DNA of 64,000 nt from Bryobacter aggregatus MPL3 (GTDB lineage Bacteria; Acidobacteriota; Terriglobia; Bryobacterales; Bryobacteraceae): positions 558,001 through 622,000 of the forward strand of contig NZ_JNIF01000004.1 in NCBI RefSeq assembly GCF_000702445.1. Reading direction: 5' to 3'. Shown here in pieces: positions 43,257 through 51,572 of the stretch. Under the pieces are notes generated by a model that had not been told where the DNA came from, ran no database searches, and saw only the letters and a program-made list of their open reading frames with translations. A program made the translations under genes and the position numbers. Within the stretch, counting starts at the first letter, position 1; each line of letters starts with the position of its first letter.

Positions 43257-44495
43257 GTGCGCATTCACTACGCTTGGGTCATTGCAGCGATCTCGTTTCT
43301 GATTCTGATTGCTTCTGCTGGAGTCCGGGCGACCCCCAGTATTCTGATGGTGCCTCTGGAGGCGGAGTTCGGTTGGACGCGAGCCGCGATCTCGGCCGCC
43401 ATTGCCGTCAATATTGCTCTCTTTGGAATGATCGGCCCTTTTGCGGCGTCGCTCATGAATCGTTTCGGCATCCGGAGGATCGTTGTGTCGGCGCTGCTTG
43501 TTCTTGCGGTTGCCGTTGGTGTCACCAGCCAGATGACGCGGCTCTGGCAATTCACCTTGCTTTGGGGTGTCCTGGTGGGCAGTGCGTCCGGGATGACGGC
43601 CTTAGTCTTTGCCGCTATCGTGACCAACCGCTGGTTTGAGGAAAGGCGTGGCTTGGTCATTGGCGTCCTGTCTGCGGCCAATGCGACGGGGCAACTCGTT
43701 TTCCTGCCGCTGCTGGCGACGACTGTGGTGGCAAGCGGGTGGCGGAGTGCGTCGACACTGGTCGCCATTGCGGCTGCCATCATGTCGCTGCTTGCTTTCC
43801 TCTTCCTGAGGGATCGTCCCGAAGACCTGGGCCTCAAGCCCTACGGCTGGACTCATGCGACGGTGGCTCCAACCGCGCCGCCGAAGTCTCCGCTGGCGGC
43901 GCTGGCCTGGGCCTCGAAGCAAAAGGCGTTCTGGGTGTTGGCCGGCAGCTTCTTTGTCTGTGGTGCCAGCACCAACGGCCTTGTCGGCACGCATCTGATT
44001 CCGGCTTGCCACGATTCCGGCATTGCAGAGGTACAGGCCGCCGGATTGCTCGCGATGATGGGGATCTTCGACATCCTTGGGACCTCCGCTTCCGGCTGGC
44101 TCACCGATCGCTACTCGGGCCGTTATCTGCTGTTTGCCTATTATGCGTTGCGTGGCATCTCGCTACTATTTCTGCCCGCGACGCTTGCCCAAGGGGGCAC
44201 GGCCTTGGCCTGGTTTGCGATCTTCTATGGCCTCGATTGGATTGCCACCGTACCGCCCACGGTGCGACTGACCTCCGACTATTTCGGACGGGAGAATGTC
44301 GGTGTCGTGTATGGCTGGATTGGAGCCTCGCACCAACTCGGCGCTTCGCTCGCAGCCTTTGGTGCGGGCGCGATTCGTACTGGCCTGGGCAAATACGATC
44401 TCGCGTTTTGGCTGTCTGGCGGAGTCTGCTTTGCGGTGGCCTTTGTCTTTCTCTGGCCTAGAGCCTGGAGTACACAAAGGTCAGCAGTCCGATGA
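43257..44495 (+). CDS. MFS transporter, monocarboxylate/oxalate-formate-like
   Basis: Twelve-helix major facilitator of 412 aa. Features such as MRIHYAWVIAAISFLILIASAGVRA, FGWTRAAISAAIA and WFEERRGLVIGVLSAANATGQL match the monocarboxylate and oxalate/formate antiporter branch. The start is the GTG at 43257. Its last 38 bases overlap the convergent lactate permease gene, so the two carriers may interfere transcriptionally. A substrate such as an organic acid is inferred. Confidence 0.87.
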   Translation: MRIHYAWVIAAISFLILIASAGVRATPSILMVPLEAEFGWTRAAISAAIAVNIALFGMIGPFAASLMNRFGIRRIVVSALLVLAVAVGVTSQMTRLWQFTLLWGVLVGSASGMTALVFAAIVTNRWFEERRGLVIGVLSAANATGQLVFLPLLATTVVASGWRSASTLVAIAAAIMSLLAFLFLRDRPEDLGLKPYGWTHATVAPTAPPKSPLAALAWASKQKAFWVLAGSFFVCGASTNGLVGTHLIPACHDSGIAEVQAAGLLAMMGIFDILGTSASGWLTDRYSGRYLLFAYYALRGISLLFLPATLAQGGTALAWFAIFYGLDWIATVPPTVRLTSDYFGRENVGVVYGWIGASHQLGASLAAFGAGAIRTGLGKYDLAFWLSGGVCFAVAFVFLWPRAWSTQRSAVR

Positions 44496-46032
44496 TGCTG
44501 GCCAGCAGGACACTGTGTTTGAAGGTAAAGCGGAAGAGCCTGGCCTGATCTTCGGTTGACATCTTTGTTGCCGCGGCCGCGACGGCAATGGTCTGCAGCG
44601 AGATCATTTTGCCCATCACGCCGCCGGAAGAGTTCGATGCTGCCATCAGCACCGGATCGAGGCCGAGTTTGCCCGCGGTGACCACTTGCAGGTTGCCGAA
44701 CAGCGCATTCGCACTGGTGTCGCTTCCCGTCAGGAACACGCCAAGCCAGCCGAGCATTGCACTGAAGAAGGGGAAGAACACGCCGGTTGCTGCAAAGGCG
44801 AGACCGAGCGTTCCGGTGGCGCCGGAGTAATTCATCAGAAAAGCCATACCGAGCACGCTGCACACGGTCAGGGTGGGCAGCCGCAATTGCACGGCGCTCT
44901 CTTGGACGACATGGAAGAACTGCTTCAGGGTTACCTTCAGTACCAAGGCGCTGAGGATGGTTGCGACCATGCAGGAAGTGCCGGCAGCGGCCAGGAGATT
45001 GAAATTGAACACCGCCGCATAGGTGGTTTGCTTCACCATGACAGGTGGCATGCGCATCGCCAAATTGTGGAGCATCGGCCACTCGATCTTCATGGCGCTG
45101 GCATTCAGCATCTTGGCGATCGGCTCATGCCCCCAGACGAGGACGCAGCCCACCAGCAGCAGGTAGGGGCTCCAGGCGTGGAACACCTGGCCAATCGGCA
45201 AGGCGAGGGAGGAGTTCTTCTTGATCACCAGATACAACAGCAGCGCGATGATGGCGCTGAGTGAACTGAGGATGTCGACCAACTGCGCGCCCAGATAATT
45301 CGAAACCAGAAACTGGACGCTTGCAAATGCGCCGCCACAGAGCAGAGAAGGGAAGAGCACTCTGCGCATCACCGCAAAGCCCTCGGTTGCGGCAATCAGA
45401 TAGGCGGGGATGAGGAAGGAGACCGGGGCGCAGAGCCGGCCCACTTGCGCGCTGAGCTCCGGCAGTGGCAGGCCGGTGATGCCGGCAAGTGTCACCACTG
45501 GAATTCCGATCGATCCGAATGCGACCGGCGCTGTATTGGCTAACAGGCAGATTGCCGATGCTTCAAAGGCGCCAAAGCCCACGCCTACCAGCATTGCGGC
45601 GGCCACAGCGACCGGCGTTCCAAAGCCCGCGGCGCCCTCAATGAATGCGCCAAACGCAAAGGCGATCAGCAGCGCTTGTAGTGGTCTTTCGCCGGTGAGC
45701 GAGGCGATCGATTGCTTGATCACTTCAAACTTGCCGGTGATCACTGTCAGCCGGTATAGGGCGATGGCCCAGAAGATAATCCAGGTGATCGGAAACAACG
45801 CGAAAGCTGCGCCATAGCCGACGCTGGACACTGCCATCAAGCCAGGCATTCCATAGCCGGCCAGCGCCACCACGAGAGCCGATGCCAGACCGCTCATCGC
45901 CGCCATCCATGCGGGTTTTCGCAATACTCCAAGCATCACCAGGAGGACAAAGATCGGAATCGCCGCCACCAGGGCGCTACCCCAAAGTCCTAGTCCACCC
46001 ATCTCATAGCTTTGAGTCCAAACAGTGTTCAT
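44458..46032 (-). CDS. lctP: L-lactate permease
   Basis: Lactate/glycolate permease of 524 aa with about 13 to 14 helices. The family is recognisable from MGGLGLWGSALVAAIPIFVLL, FGAFIEGAAGFGTPVAVAAAMLVG, SGATGTLGLAFAATGVFFPFFSA and ASNSSGGVMGKMIS. It should import lactate with protons. It lies 10 bases after a secreted protein of unknown role in the same direction. No lactate dehydrogenase gene is nearby. Confidence 0.94.
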   Translation of the reverse strand: MNTVWTQSYEMGGLGLWGSALVAAIPIFVLLVMLGVLRKPAWMAAMSGLASALVVALAGYGMPGLMAVSSVGYGAAFALFPITWIIFWAIALYRLTVITGKFEVIKQSIASLTGERPLQALLIAFAFGAFIEGAAGFGTPVAVAAAMLVGVGFGAFEASAICLLANTAPVAFGSIGIPVVTLAGITGLPLPELSAQVGRLCAPVSFLIPAYLIAATEGFAVMRRVLFPSLLCGGAFASVQFLVSNYLGAQLVDILSSLSAIIALLLYLVIKKNSSLALPIGQVFHAWSPYLLLVGCVLVWGHEPIAKMLNASAMKIEWPMLHNLAMRMPPVMVKQTTYAAVFNFNLLAAAGTSCMVATILSALVLKVTLKQFFHVVQESAVQLRLPTLTVCSVLGMAFLMNYSGATGTLGLAFAATGVFFPFFSAMLGWLGVFLTGSDTSANALFGNLQVVTAGKLGLDPVLMAASNSSGGVMGKMISLQTIAVAAAATKMSTEDQARLFRFTFKHSVLLASIIGLLTFVYSRL

Positions 46033-46042
46033 ACGCAGGAGA

Positions 46043-47221
46043 TTATTCCATCACATTAGGCCCGGGGATTGCGGGAGAATTGCGTTTTTCTCGAATCTCG
46101 CGGATCGCTCTTGCCAGATCTTCGGGCCGATAGACTGCAATGACTTTGCCTTTGGGGCCGGTCCTCACGAACTTCTCGATCAGATCGGAAGTTGAGGACT
46201 GCCAGGGTGTCAGAGTGACATAGAAGGTGGGCGGCATCTGATTCCTTTGCTCCCGTAACAAGGGGGAGATTTTGGGACCATAGCGCCAGGAGGGCCCGAG
46301 AAAGACAACGGCATTACTTGGTCCGTTGCGTTGCAGCTCTTTGCCCATCAGATCGGCGAGCAGACTGCTTTCATCGGGTCCGGCCAAGGTCTTCGCCGAG
46401 ACCGTTCCCAGATTCAGATCCGCTAGGGCTTCGGTGAGCTTCTCAAAGGCTGCTGCGTCGAAATGCTCACTCTCGAACAACACCCTGCGCCCGTCGAAAT
46501 CAAAGACCGTCACCCTGGCTTCCTCAAAGCCCCCGCTTTCGAGCAGGCTCTTCATCGAACTCAGCAGAACATTCTGTTCCCAGGCGGAAAGTTTTGCCTT
46601 CACCTTCCGGCGAAGAAGAGGCGCGGCATGGACATAAAGGCTGAGCTTTCCACTGCCACCCACCAGCCCCTTCCATGTATTGAGTCCATTGGCGGCTACG
46701 GCTCCCGGCGCAAGCTGCAGTGGGACATCGAGCTTTGCCGCCTCCAGCTTCCATGCCTTGGTGCAGGTACGGCCCTGTCCATCGGCTACGAGGAGAGAGA
46801 CGCGAAAGCGTCCCGGGCCGGTGAGAAAGCCTCCGCCCAGATTCATCATCGTGTTCTTACTTGTCCAGGCTTCGGGGGGCGCATTGCGGGGCAATTGGGC
46901 CGGGGCGAAGAAGTAGCTCTTCTTACCGTTGGTTTCGGAGATCACTTCCAGGGCCATCAAGATGGGCTTGTCCCGTCCCCCGCTGGCGAACTCCCGCATT
47001 GGGACGAGGACGTCGTAGCCAGTCCAGAATTGAAAGTTGTAGGACAGGCGGGATGGGATGGGTTGGATCTCGCAATTCAACCTGGAGGATTCTTTGCGGA
47101 TCGTCTCAATCCCGCCTTCAAAGTAGGTCGCGATTTCTTTGGCGCGCCAGTCATTCTCCCGAAGCAGGATTTGACCCCAACTCAGGCTTGCAAGGAACAG
47201 CAGGAGTGCAGCTCGCCACAT
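46043..47221 (-). CDS. Secreted protein of unknown function
   Basis: Protein of 392 aa with a signal peptide (MWRAALLLFLASLSWGQ) and no membrane helix. The middle part (YNFQFWTGYDVLVPMREFASGG) and the C-terminal half (VTVFDFDGRRVLFESEHFDAAAFEKLTEAL, NAVVFLGPSWRYGPK) hint at a VWFA-like Rossmann fold without MIDAS. I cannot name a family with confidence; it may be one of the VWFA-related proteins of acidobacteria. It lies between gpsA and lctP on the same strand. Confidence 0.75.
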   Translation of the reverse strand: MWRAALLLFLASLSWGQILLRENDWRAKEIATYFEGGIETIRKESSRLNCEIQPIPSRLSYNFQFWTGYDVLVPMREFASGGRDKPILMALEVISETNGKKSYFFAPAQLPRNAPPEAWTSKNTMMNLGGGFLTGPGRFRVSLLVADGQGRTCTKAWKLEAAKLDVPLQLAPGAVAANGLNTWKGLVGGSGKLSLYVHAAPLLRRKVKAKLSAWEQNVLLSSMKSLLESGGFEEARVTVFDFDGRRVLFESEHFDAAAFEKLTEALADLNLGTVSAKTLAGPDESSLLADLMGKELQRNGPSNAVVFLGPSWRYGPKISPLLREQRNQMPPTFYVTLTPWQSSTSDLIEKFVRTGPKGKVIAVYRPEDLARAIREIREKRNSPAIPGPNVME

Positions 47222-47247
47222 CTTGCAACATCATCGCACTAGCCGTC

Positions 47248-48237
47248 TTAGCATTCTGCCTTGGGCGTACGGCCCATTAGTTGCCGCAATACCTCAGCGG
47301 CTGGACGTCCCGCAAGCATTGCGGCTACGGCCTCGGCAATCGGCATCTCGATGCCATGCCGCGCCGCTAGCGCAAGAGCGGTGGCCGTTGTCTCCACCCC
47401 TTCTGCCACCATCGGCGTTGATGCCAGAATGGCCGCCAGGCTCTGTCCGCGAGCAAGTTCGACTCCCACCCTGCGGTTACGGCTCAACTGGCCGTGGCAG
47501 GTGAGGACCAGGTCGCCAAGGCCCGCCAGTCCGGACACGGTTTCTGCCCGTCCCCCGAGCGCTTGTACCAGCCTGCTCATCTCGGCCAAGGCGCGCGTGA
47601 TCAGCGCCGCCATGGAGTTACTTCCGAGCTGCAAGCCTTCTGCCGCGCCGGCCGCGATCGCCATCACATTTTTGAGTGCGCCGGAAAGCTCGACGCCGGT
47701 CACATCGCTGTTGGTATAGAAACGCAGATTATCGACGGAGAAGACCGTCTGTACCTCGCGTGCAAAGGCCGCATCGACACTGGCCGCGACAATGGCGGCG
47801 GGTGCTCCAGCGGCGATTTCGCGGGCAAAGGTCGGCCCAGTCAAAACGGCTGGCGGCGCAGCGAGCTTTGTTGCGAGGCATTCTTCGCCAATCTGGGACA
47901 TGCGCAGAAAGCTCCCGGCCTCAATGCCCTTTGTCGCGCTGATCCAATGGAGCGGCTGTTGTGCTTCGCAGGCTACTGCCTGCAAAACTCCTCGCAAATG
48001 CGCCGATGGCACCACTGTCATCACCCACGGCGACAGGTGCCGTCGCGGCGAGACAAGCACATTCTTCGGGAGCAGGAAACCAGGCAAATACACGCCATTC
48101 ACTCGTGAGGCTTGCATCTGCGTTGCGAGCGCTTCGGAATGAACCCAGAGATGGATGCGCTCAAAGCGAGGAGCAAGGACGATGGCAAGTGCGGTTCCCC
48201 AACTTCCCCCGCCCAGGATCGTTAACTCTTGCGCCAT
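47248..48237 (-). CDS. gpsA: NAD(P)-dependent glycerol-3-phosphate dehydrogenase
   Basis: Makes sn-glycerol-3-phosphate from dihydroxyacetone phosphate for phospholipids, 329 aa. The nucleotide-binding motif is ILGGGSWGTALAIVL, the catalytic lysine is in VELSGALKNVMAIAAG, and GLAGLGDLVLTCHGQLSRNR is the family signature. It overlaps plsY by 16 bases; the product of GpsA is the substrate of PlsY, so the two steps are encoded in one operon. Confidence 0.96.
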   Translation of the reverse strand: MAQELTILGGGSWGTALAIVLAPRFERIHLWVHSEALATQMQASRVNGVYLPGFLLPKNVLVSPRRHLSPWVMTVVPSAHLRGVLQAVACEAQQPLHWISATKGIEAGSFLRMSQIGEECLATKLAAPPAVLTGPTFAREIAAGAPAAIVAASVDAAFAREVQTVFSVDNLRFYTNSDVTGVELSGALKNVMAIAAGAAEGLQLGSNSMAALITRALAEMSRLVQALGGRAETVSGLAGLGDLVLTCHGQLSRNRRVGVELARGQSLAAILASTPMVAEGVETTATALALAARHGIEMPIAEAVAAMLAGRPAAEVLRQLMGRTPKAEC

Positions 48238-48827
48238 TGGAATCGATTCTCAGTGCCGGCGCGCAGCCTCTCAATATTGGCGCTGTGCCGCCAGGTCACA
48301 AATACGCCCGCGATGAGCGAAGCGAGTAGTACCGGCCAACTGGGATGCAGAATCAACCAGACGGCAAACGGGAAGAAAATCGCTCCCAGTACGGAGCCAA
48401 GCGAGATATATCGGCTATAGGCAACCACGGCGACAAAGAGCAGCGCGATGCACCAGAAAGGCAGCGGCGTCAGGTAGGCAAAGGCGCCGGCAAAGCTCGC
48501 CACTGCCTTGCCGCCCTTGAAGTTCATGAAGGGAGAAAAACCATGCCCAAGCATCACCGCGACCGCGGCGGCTGACATCCAAAGCGCATTCCCTTCCGTA
48601 AAATGATCGGCAAGCCAGACGGCCAAGACACCCTTTCCGATATCAAGTGCGAGCGTCAGGATCCCTGCCAGCTTGCCTGTCGTGCGCAGTACATTGGTTG
48701 CGCCAATGTTGCCGCTCCCCATGGCGGTGACATCCTTGCCGGTCTTCAGACGTACAATCCACGCTCCAAAGGGCAGGCTTCCCAGCAGAAAGCAGAGCGG
48801 AATCAACCACATCGCCGTGTTATTCAA
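48222..48827 (-). CDS. plsY: Glycerol-3-phosphate acyltransferase PlsY
   Basis: Integral membrane acyltransferase of 201 aa that uses acyl-phosphate to form lysophosphatidate. Conserved motifs are GSGNIGATNVLRTTGK (motif 1), GHGFSPFMNFKGGKAVA (motif 2) and the last-helix region KNGxE-like WRHSANIERLRAGTE (motif 3). Five to six helices are expected. It overlaps thpR by four bases and gpsA by 16. Confidence 0.95.
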   Translation of the reverse strand: MNNTAMWLIPLCFLLGSLPFGAWIVRLKTGKDVTAMGSGNIGATNVLRTTGKLAGILTLALDIGKGVLAVWLADHFTEGNALWMSAAAVAVMLGHGFSPFMNFKGGKAVASFAGAFAYLTPLPFWCIALLFVAVVAYSRYISLGSVLGAIFFPFAVWLILHPSWPVLLASLIAGVFVTWRHSANIERLRAGTENRFQWRKS

Positions 48828-49381
48828 AGTGCGAATTCTCCGATCACCTTGTAGCTGCTGGCCGTCTCGCCAGGCTCGCTCTTGTACAGCAAAAACTTCG
48901 TTGCCGTGCTCATTCCGAAATCTGCACTGGGCAACTGTGCAATTCCTGTGCGCAGGGCCCGGACGTCTTGCTCGCCTTTGATGCGGGCGATGGTCAGGTG
49001 GGGCGAGTAGTCCCGCTTCTCCGGTTGGAAGCCGAGCTTGGCACAGGCCTCATTGGTGGTCCGTGCCAAGGTATGCAATGCTTCCGGTGCTTGTACGCCA
49101 GTGACCAGGACACGCGGATGGTGCGGATTCGGGTACCAGCCAAAGCCTCCAATACGAGTCGCAATGGGGCCGGTTTTCGGCACCAGGGAGAGGGCTTGCT
49201 TTAGCTCCTCCACCCGGTCCACCTCCCAGGCGCCCAGGAAGCAGGTGGTGATGTGAAAATTGTCGGAAGGGCTCCAATGGATGGGAGCAAGCGGGCGCAA
49301 GTGCTCGAGAACCAGCTCAAGGTTCCGGCGGACAGGATATTCGATGGACAGGCCAGTGAAGAGCCGTAATGAGTTCGGCAC
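48824..49381 (-). CDS. thpR: RNA 2',3'-cyclic phosphodiesterase
   Basis: 2H-phosphoesterase of 185 aa (LigT/ThpR type) with two HxT motifs, FHITTCFLG and SPHLTIARI. It opens 2',3'-cyclic phosphates on RNA ends. I placed the start at the GTG at 49381, seven codons before the family-typical RLFTGLSI; the open frame extends to 49444. Either way its 5' end overlaps the head-to-head glycosylase gene. It begins the thpR-plsY-gpsA run. Confidence 0.9.
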   Translation of the reverse strand: MPNSLRLFTGLSIEYPVRRNLELVLEHLRPLAPIHWSPSDNFHITTCFLGAWEVDRVEELKQALSLVPKTGPIATRIGGFGWYPNPHHPRVLVTGVQAPEALHTLARTTNEACAKLGFQPEKRDYSPHLTIARIKGEQDVRALRTGIAQLPSADFGMSTATKFLLYKSEPGETASSYKVIGEFAL

Positions 49382-49865
49382 AATCTTAGATCGTAACTTC
49401 TTTTCGCGAGACACAGCCACAGTCGCACGTGAACTTCTCGGCATGTGGCTAGTGCTGGGGGACCAGGCCGCCCAGATTCGCGAAACGGAGGCCTATCTCC
49501 CCCAGGACGATCCTGCTGCGCACTCCTTTGCCGGACGCACGAAACGAACCGAAGTCATCTTTGGGCCGCCCGGTCATGCTTATGTCTATCTGAACTACGG
49601 CATCCATAAGATGCTGAATGTCGTCGTTGAGCCGGAGGGCACCCCGGGCTGTGTTCTGATCCGGGCGGCTGGGGACTTCACCGGTCCCGGCCGGCTCACC
49701 CGCGGCCTTGGCATTGAGCTCAGCCACTATGGGGTGGATTTCACAAAGGGGCCAATCCGGATCCACCAAGGGGAAAAAATCCCGGATTCCCGCGTGCTGA
49801 TCACCCCACGCATCGGAATTACGAAGGCTGCAGACTTTCTTCTTCGCTTTTTAATCGCCTCATAG
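49344..49865 (+). CDS. 3-methyladenine DNA glycosylase (Aag/MPG type)
   Basis: Base-excision repair enzyme of about 173 aa that removes alkylated purines. Signatures are FFSRDTATVARELLG, IRETEAYLPQDDPAAH with the catalytic Glu and the Ala/Pro/His stretch, and GPPGHAYVYLNYGIHKMLNVV. The ATG at 49344 follows an AGGA; a GTG at 49356 is the alternative, and a longer frame from 49260 lies within thpR. Its 5' region overlaps that of thpR on the other strand. recA begins 27 bases downstream, so the two repair genes could share a transcript. Confidence 0.92.
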   Translation: MDRPVKSRNEFGTILDRNFFSRDTATVARELLGMWLVLGDQAAQIRETEAYLPQDDPAAHSFAGRTKRTEVIFGPPGHAYVYLNYGIHKMLNVVVEPEGTPGCVLIRAAGDFTGPGRLTRGLGIELSHYGVDFTKGPIRIHQGEKIPDSRVLITPRIGITKAADFLLRFLIAS

Positions 49866-49892
49866 TGTTTTCGAGCTATAATCGTGGTTCCT

Positions 49893-50957
49893 ATGGCAGA
49901 GAATGAGAAACTACGCGCCCTGACTGCGACACTTGGCGCAATTGAGAAGCAATTCGGCAAAGGGTCCATTACCCGTCTGGGTGCGTCGGAAGCGATGGTC
50001 CAGGTCCAGTCGATTTCCACGGGTTCTATTTCCCTCGACTATGCACTTGGCATTGGCGGCGTGCCGCGTGGCCGCATCATCGAAGTATTTGGGCCGGAAT
50101 CTTCTGGGAAAACCACCGTCGCCCTGCAGTGCGTTGCGCAAGCGCAGAAAGCGGGCGGAATCGCCGCCTTCATCGACGTAGAACACGCTCTCGACCCGAT
50201 TTACGCGAATGCTCTCGGTGTCGATACCGAAAATCTGCTCGTTTCACAGCCCGATTATGCGGAACAGGCGCTTGAGATCGCCAGCACCTTGGTCCAGTCC
50301 AATTCCGTTGACATTCTGGTGATTGACTCTGTCGCTGCGCTTGTGCCCAAGGCCGAGCTCGATGGCGAAATGGGCGACACCTTTGTCGGCATCCAGGCCC
50401 GCCTGATGTCTCAGGCGATGAGAAAGCTGACGGGAATCTGTTCGAAGTCCAATACCTGCCTGATCTTCATCAACCAGATCCGCGAGAAAATCGGCGTCAT
50501 GTTTGGCAATCCGGAGACCACCTCGGGTGGCCGTGCGTTGAAGTTCTACGCGAGCGTCCGCCTCGACATCCGCCGCATCAGCGCCATTAAGGATGGGGAC
50601 GTCGTGTCCGGCAACCGCACCAAGGTCAAAGTGGTGAAAAATAAGGTGGCTCCTCCTTTCCGCGAGGCTGAGTTCGACATCATGTACGGCCAGGGAATCA
50701 GCGTCGAAGGCGACCTACTCGATATCGGCGTGGCGCAGAATTTGGTGGAGAAGTCCGGGAGCTGGTACAGCTACAAGGGCGAGCGCATCGGTCAGGGGCG
50801 CGAGAATGCCCGTCAGTTCCTGAAGGATCATCCCGACGCGGCTACTGCAATCGATACGGAACTGCGTAAGATTCTCGGTCTTGCTGCCAAGATTGAGGCT
50901 GCGGATGCTCCTCTCGATATCCCGACGAAAGCAAAGAAGGACGCTCCGAAGGGCTGA
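49893..50957 (+). CDS. recA: Recombinase A
   Basis: Strand-exchange protein of 354 aa from the ATG at 49893 (a GTG at 49884 is also in frame). The Walker A motif is GPESSGKTT, Walker B is [12 protein letters not shown], and the loops L1 ([14 protein letters not shown]) and L2 ([28 protein letters not shown]) are canonical. A TATAAT at 49877-49882 lies just upstream with no clear -35 box or LexA site recognised by eye. A likely terminator follows at 51029-51057. Confidence 0.98.
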   Translation: MAENEKLRALTATLGAIEKQFGKGSITRLGASEAMVQVQSISTGSISLDYALGIGGVPRGRIIEVFGPESSGKTTVALQCVAQAQKAGGIAAFIDVEHALDPIYANALGVDTENLLVSQPDYAEQALEIASTLVQSNSVDILVIDSVAALVPKAELDGEMGDTFVGIQARLMSQAMRKLTGICSKSNTCLIFINQIREKIGVMFGNPETTSGGRALKFYASVRLDIRRISAIKDGDVVSGNRTKVKVVKNKVAPPFREAEFDIMYGQGISVEGDLLDIGVAQNLVEKSGSWYSYKGERIGQGRENARQFLKDHPDAATAIDTELRKILGLAAKIEAADAPLDIPTKAKKDAPKG

Positions 50958-50974
50958 AAAATCAATACGATCAC

Positions 50975-50999
50975 GCGGGCAGGAGTGTCTTCTGCCCGC
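50975..50999 (+). terminator. Hairpin after recA
   Basis: GCGGGCAG (50975-50982) and CTGCCCGC (50992-50999) form an 8-bp stem 18 bases after the recA stop. It is followed by AAAA rather than T, so it is more likely to protect the 3' end than to terminate. Confidence 0.45.
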
Positions 51000-51028
51000 A
51001 AAATGGGCCTTTCGAGCCCTCCTACCTC

Positions 51029-51057
51029 ACAAAAGGCCCGTTTTTCGGGCCTTTTGT
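51029..51057 (+). terminator. Rho-independent terminator after recA
   Basis: ACAAAAGGCCCG (51029-51040) pairs with CGGGCCTTTTGT (51046-51057) around TTTTT and is followed by CGTTTTTTT. Confidence 0.9.
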
Positions 51058-51118
51058 CGTTTTTTTCTCTTTACTTCGCCTTCGAGCTTCCCGTATGATG
51101 AGGGTGCGCTTGAGGCTG

Positions 51119-51142
51119 AAACATTTTTACGAAGAAATGTTT
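51119..51142. promoter_or_regulatory. Dyad upstream of the HU gene
   Basis: AAACATTT (51119-51126) and AAATGTTT (51135-51142) are perfect 8-base arms around an 8-base centre, 47 bases before the HU start. It could be an operator or part of the leader structure; no regulator is known. Confidence 0.4.
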
Positions 51143-51189
51143 TTTATGGCACAGGCCGTAAAAAGTCTGATTGTTAAGGAGCAAGTTTT

Positions 51190-51501
51190 ATGGCTGATCG
51201 CATGACGCAATCCCAGCTGATCAAGGAACTCGCGGAGAAGATGACGCTTTCGAACAAGGTAGCGAAGGAATTCATTACCCTGTACGCCGAGATCGCTGTC
51301 CGCGAAACAAAGAAAATTGGCGAAGCAACGCTGCCTGGTATCGGTAAGCTGGTTCGTCAGGAGCGTAAGGCCCGCACCGGCCGCAACCCTGCCACTGGCG
51401 CCACCATCAAGATCCCGGCCAAGAAGGTCGTAAAGTTCCGCGTGGCCAAGGCCGTGAAAGACGCGATCGTTCCCCCGAAGAAGGTCAAGGCTTCCAGCTA
51501 G
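51190..51501 (+). CDS. hup: HU-family DNA-binding protein
   Basis: Small histone-like protein of 103 aa that bends and compacts DNA. The core is LIKELAEKMTLSNKVAKEFITLYAEI, with the DNA-intercalating beta arm TGRNPATGATIKIPAKKVVKF containing the key Pro, and a basic tail (PPKKVKASS). It is about ten residues longer than typical HU. A strong AAGGAG precedes the ATG, fitting high expression. A terminator follows. Confidence 0.95.
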   Translation: MADRMTQSQLIKELAEKMTLSNKVAKEFITLYAEIAVRETKKIGEATLPGIGKLVRQERKARTGRNPATGATIKIPAKKVVKFRVAKAVKDAIVPPKKVKASS

Positions 51502-51525
51502 GCTGAGCCCTCTCCTGCCGATTCC

Positions 51526-51569
51526 GATCCCCAGTTTGGGCACGCAACTGCGATGCCAAGCTGGGGATC
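51526..51569. terminator. Terminator between convergent HU and membrane-carrier genes
   Basis: GATCCCCAG (51526-51534) pairs with CTGGGGATC (51561-51569); TTGG/CCAA extends the stem past one mismatch. It is followed by TTTCTATTT. The minus-strand gene ends at 51573, so the signal is shared. Confidence 0.75.
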
Positions 51570-51572
51570 TTT

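Noticed and set aside
49854-49882. Complete sigma-70 promoter or LexA box for recA
   Set aside because: TATAAT is present, but no acceptable -35 box at 16-18 bases and no clear LexA palindrome could be seen.
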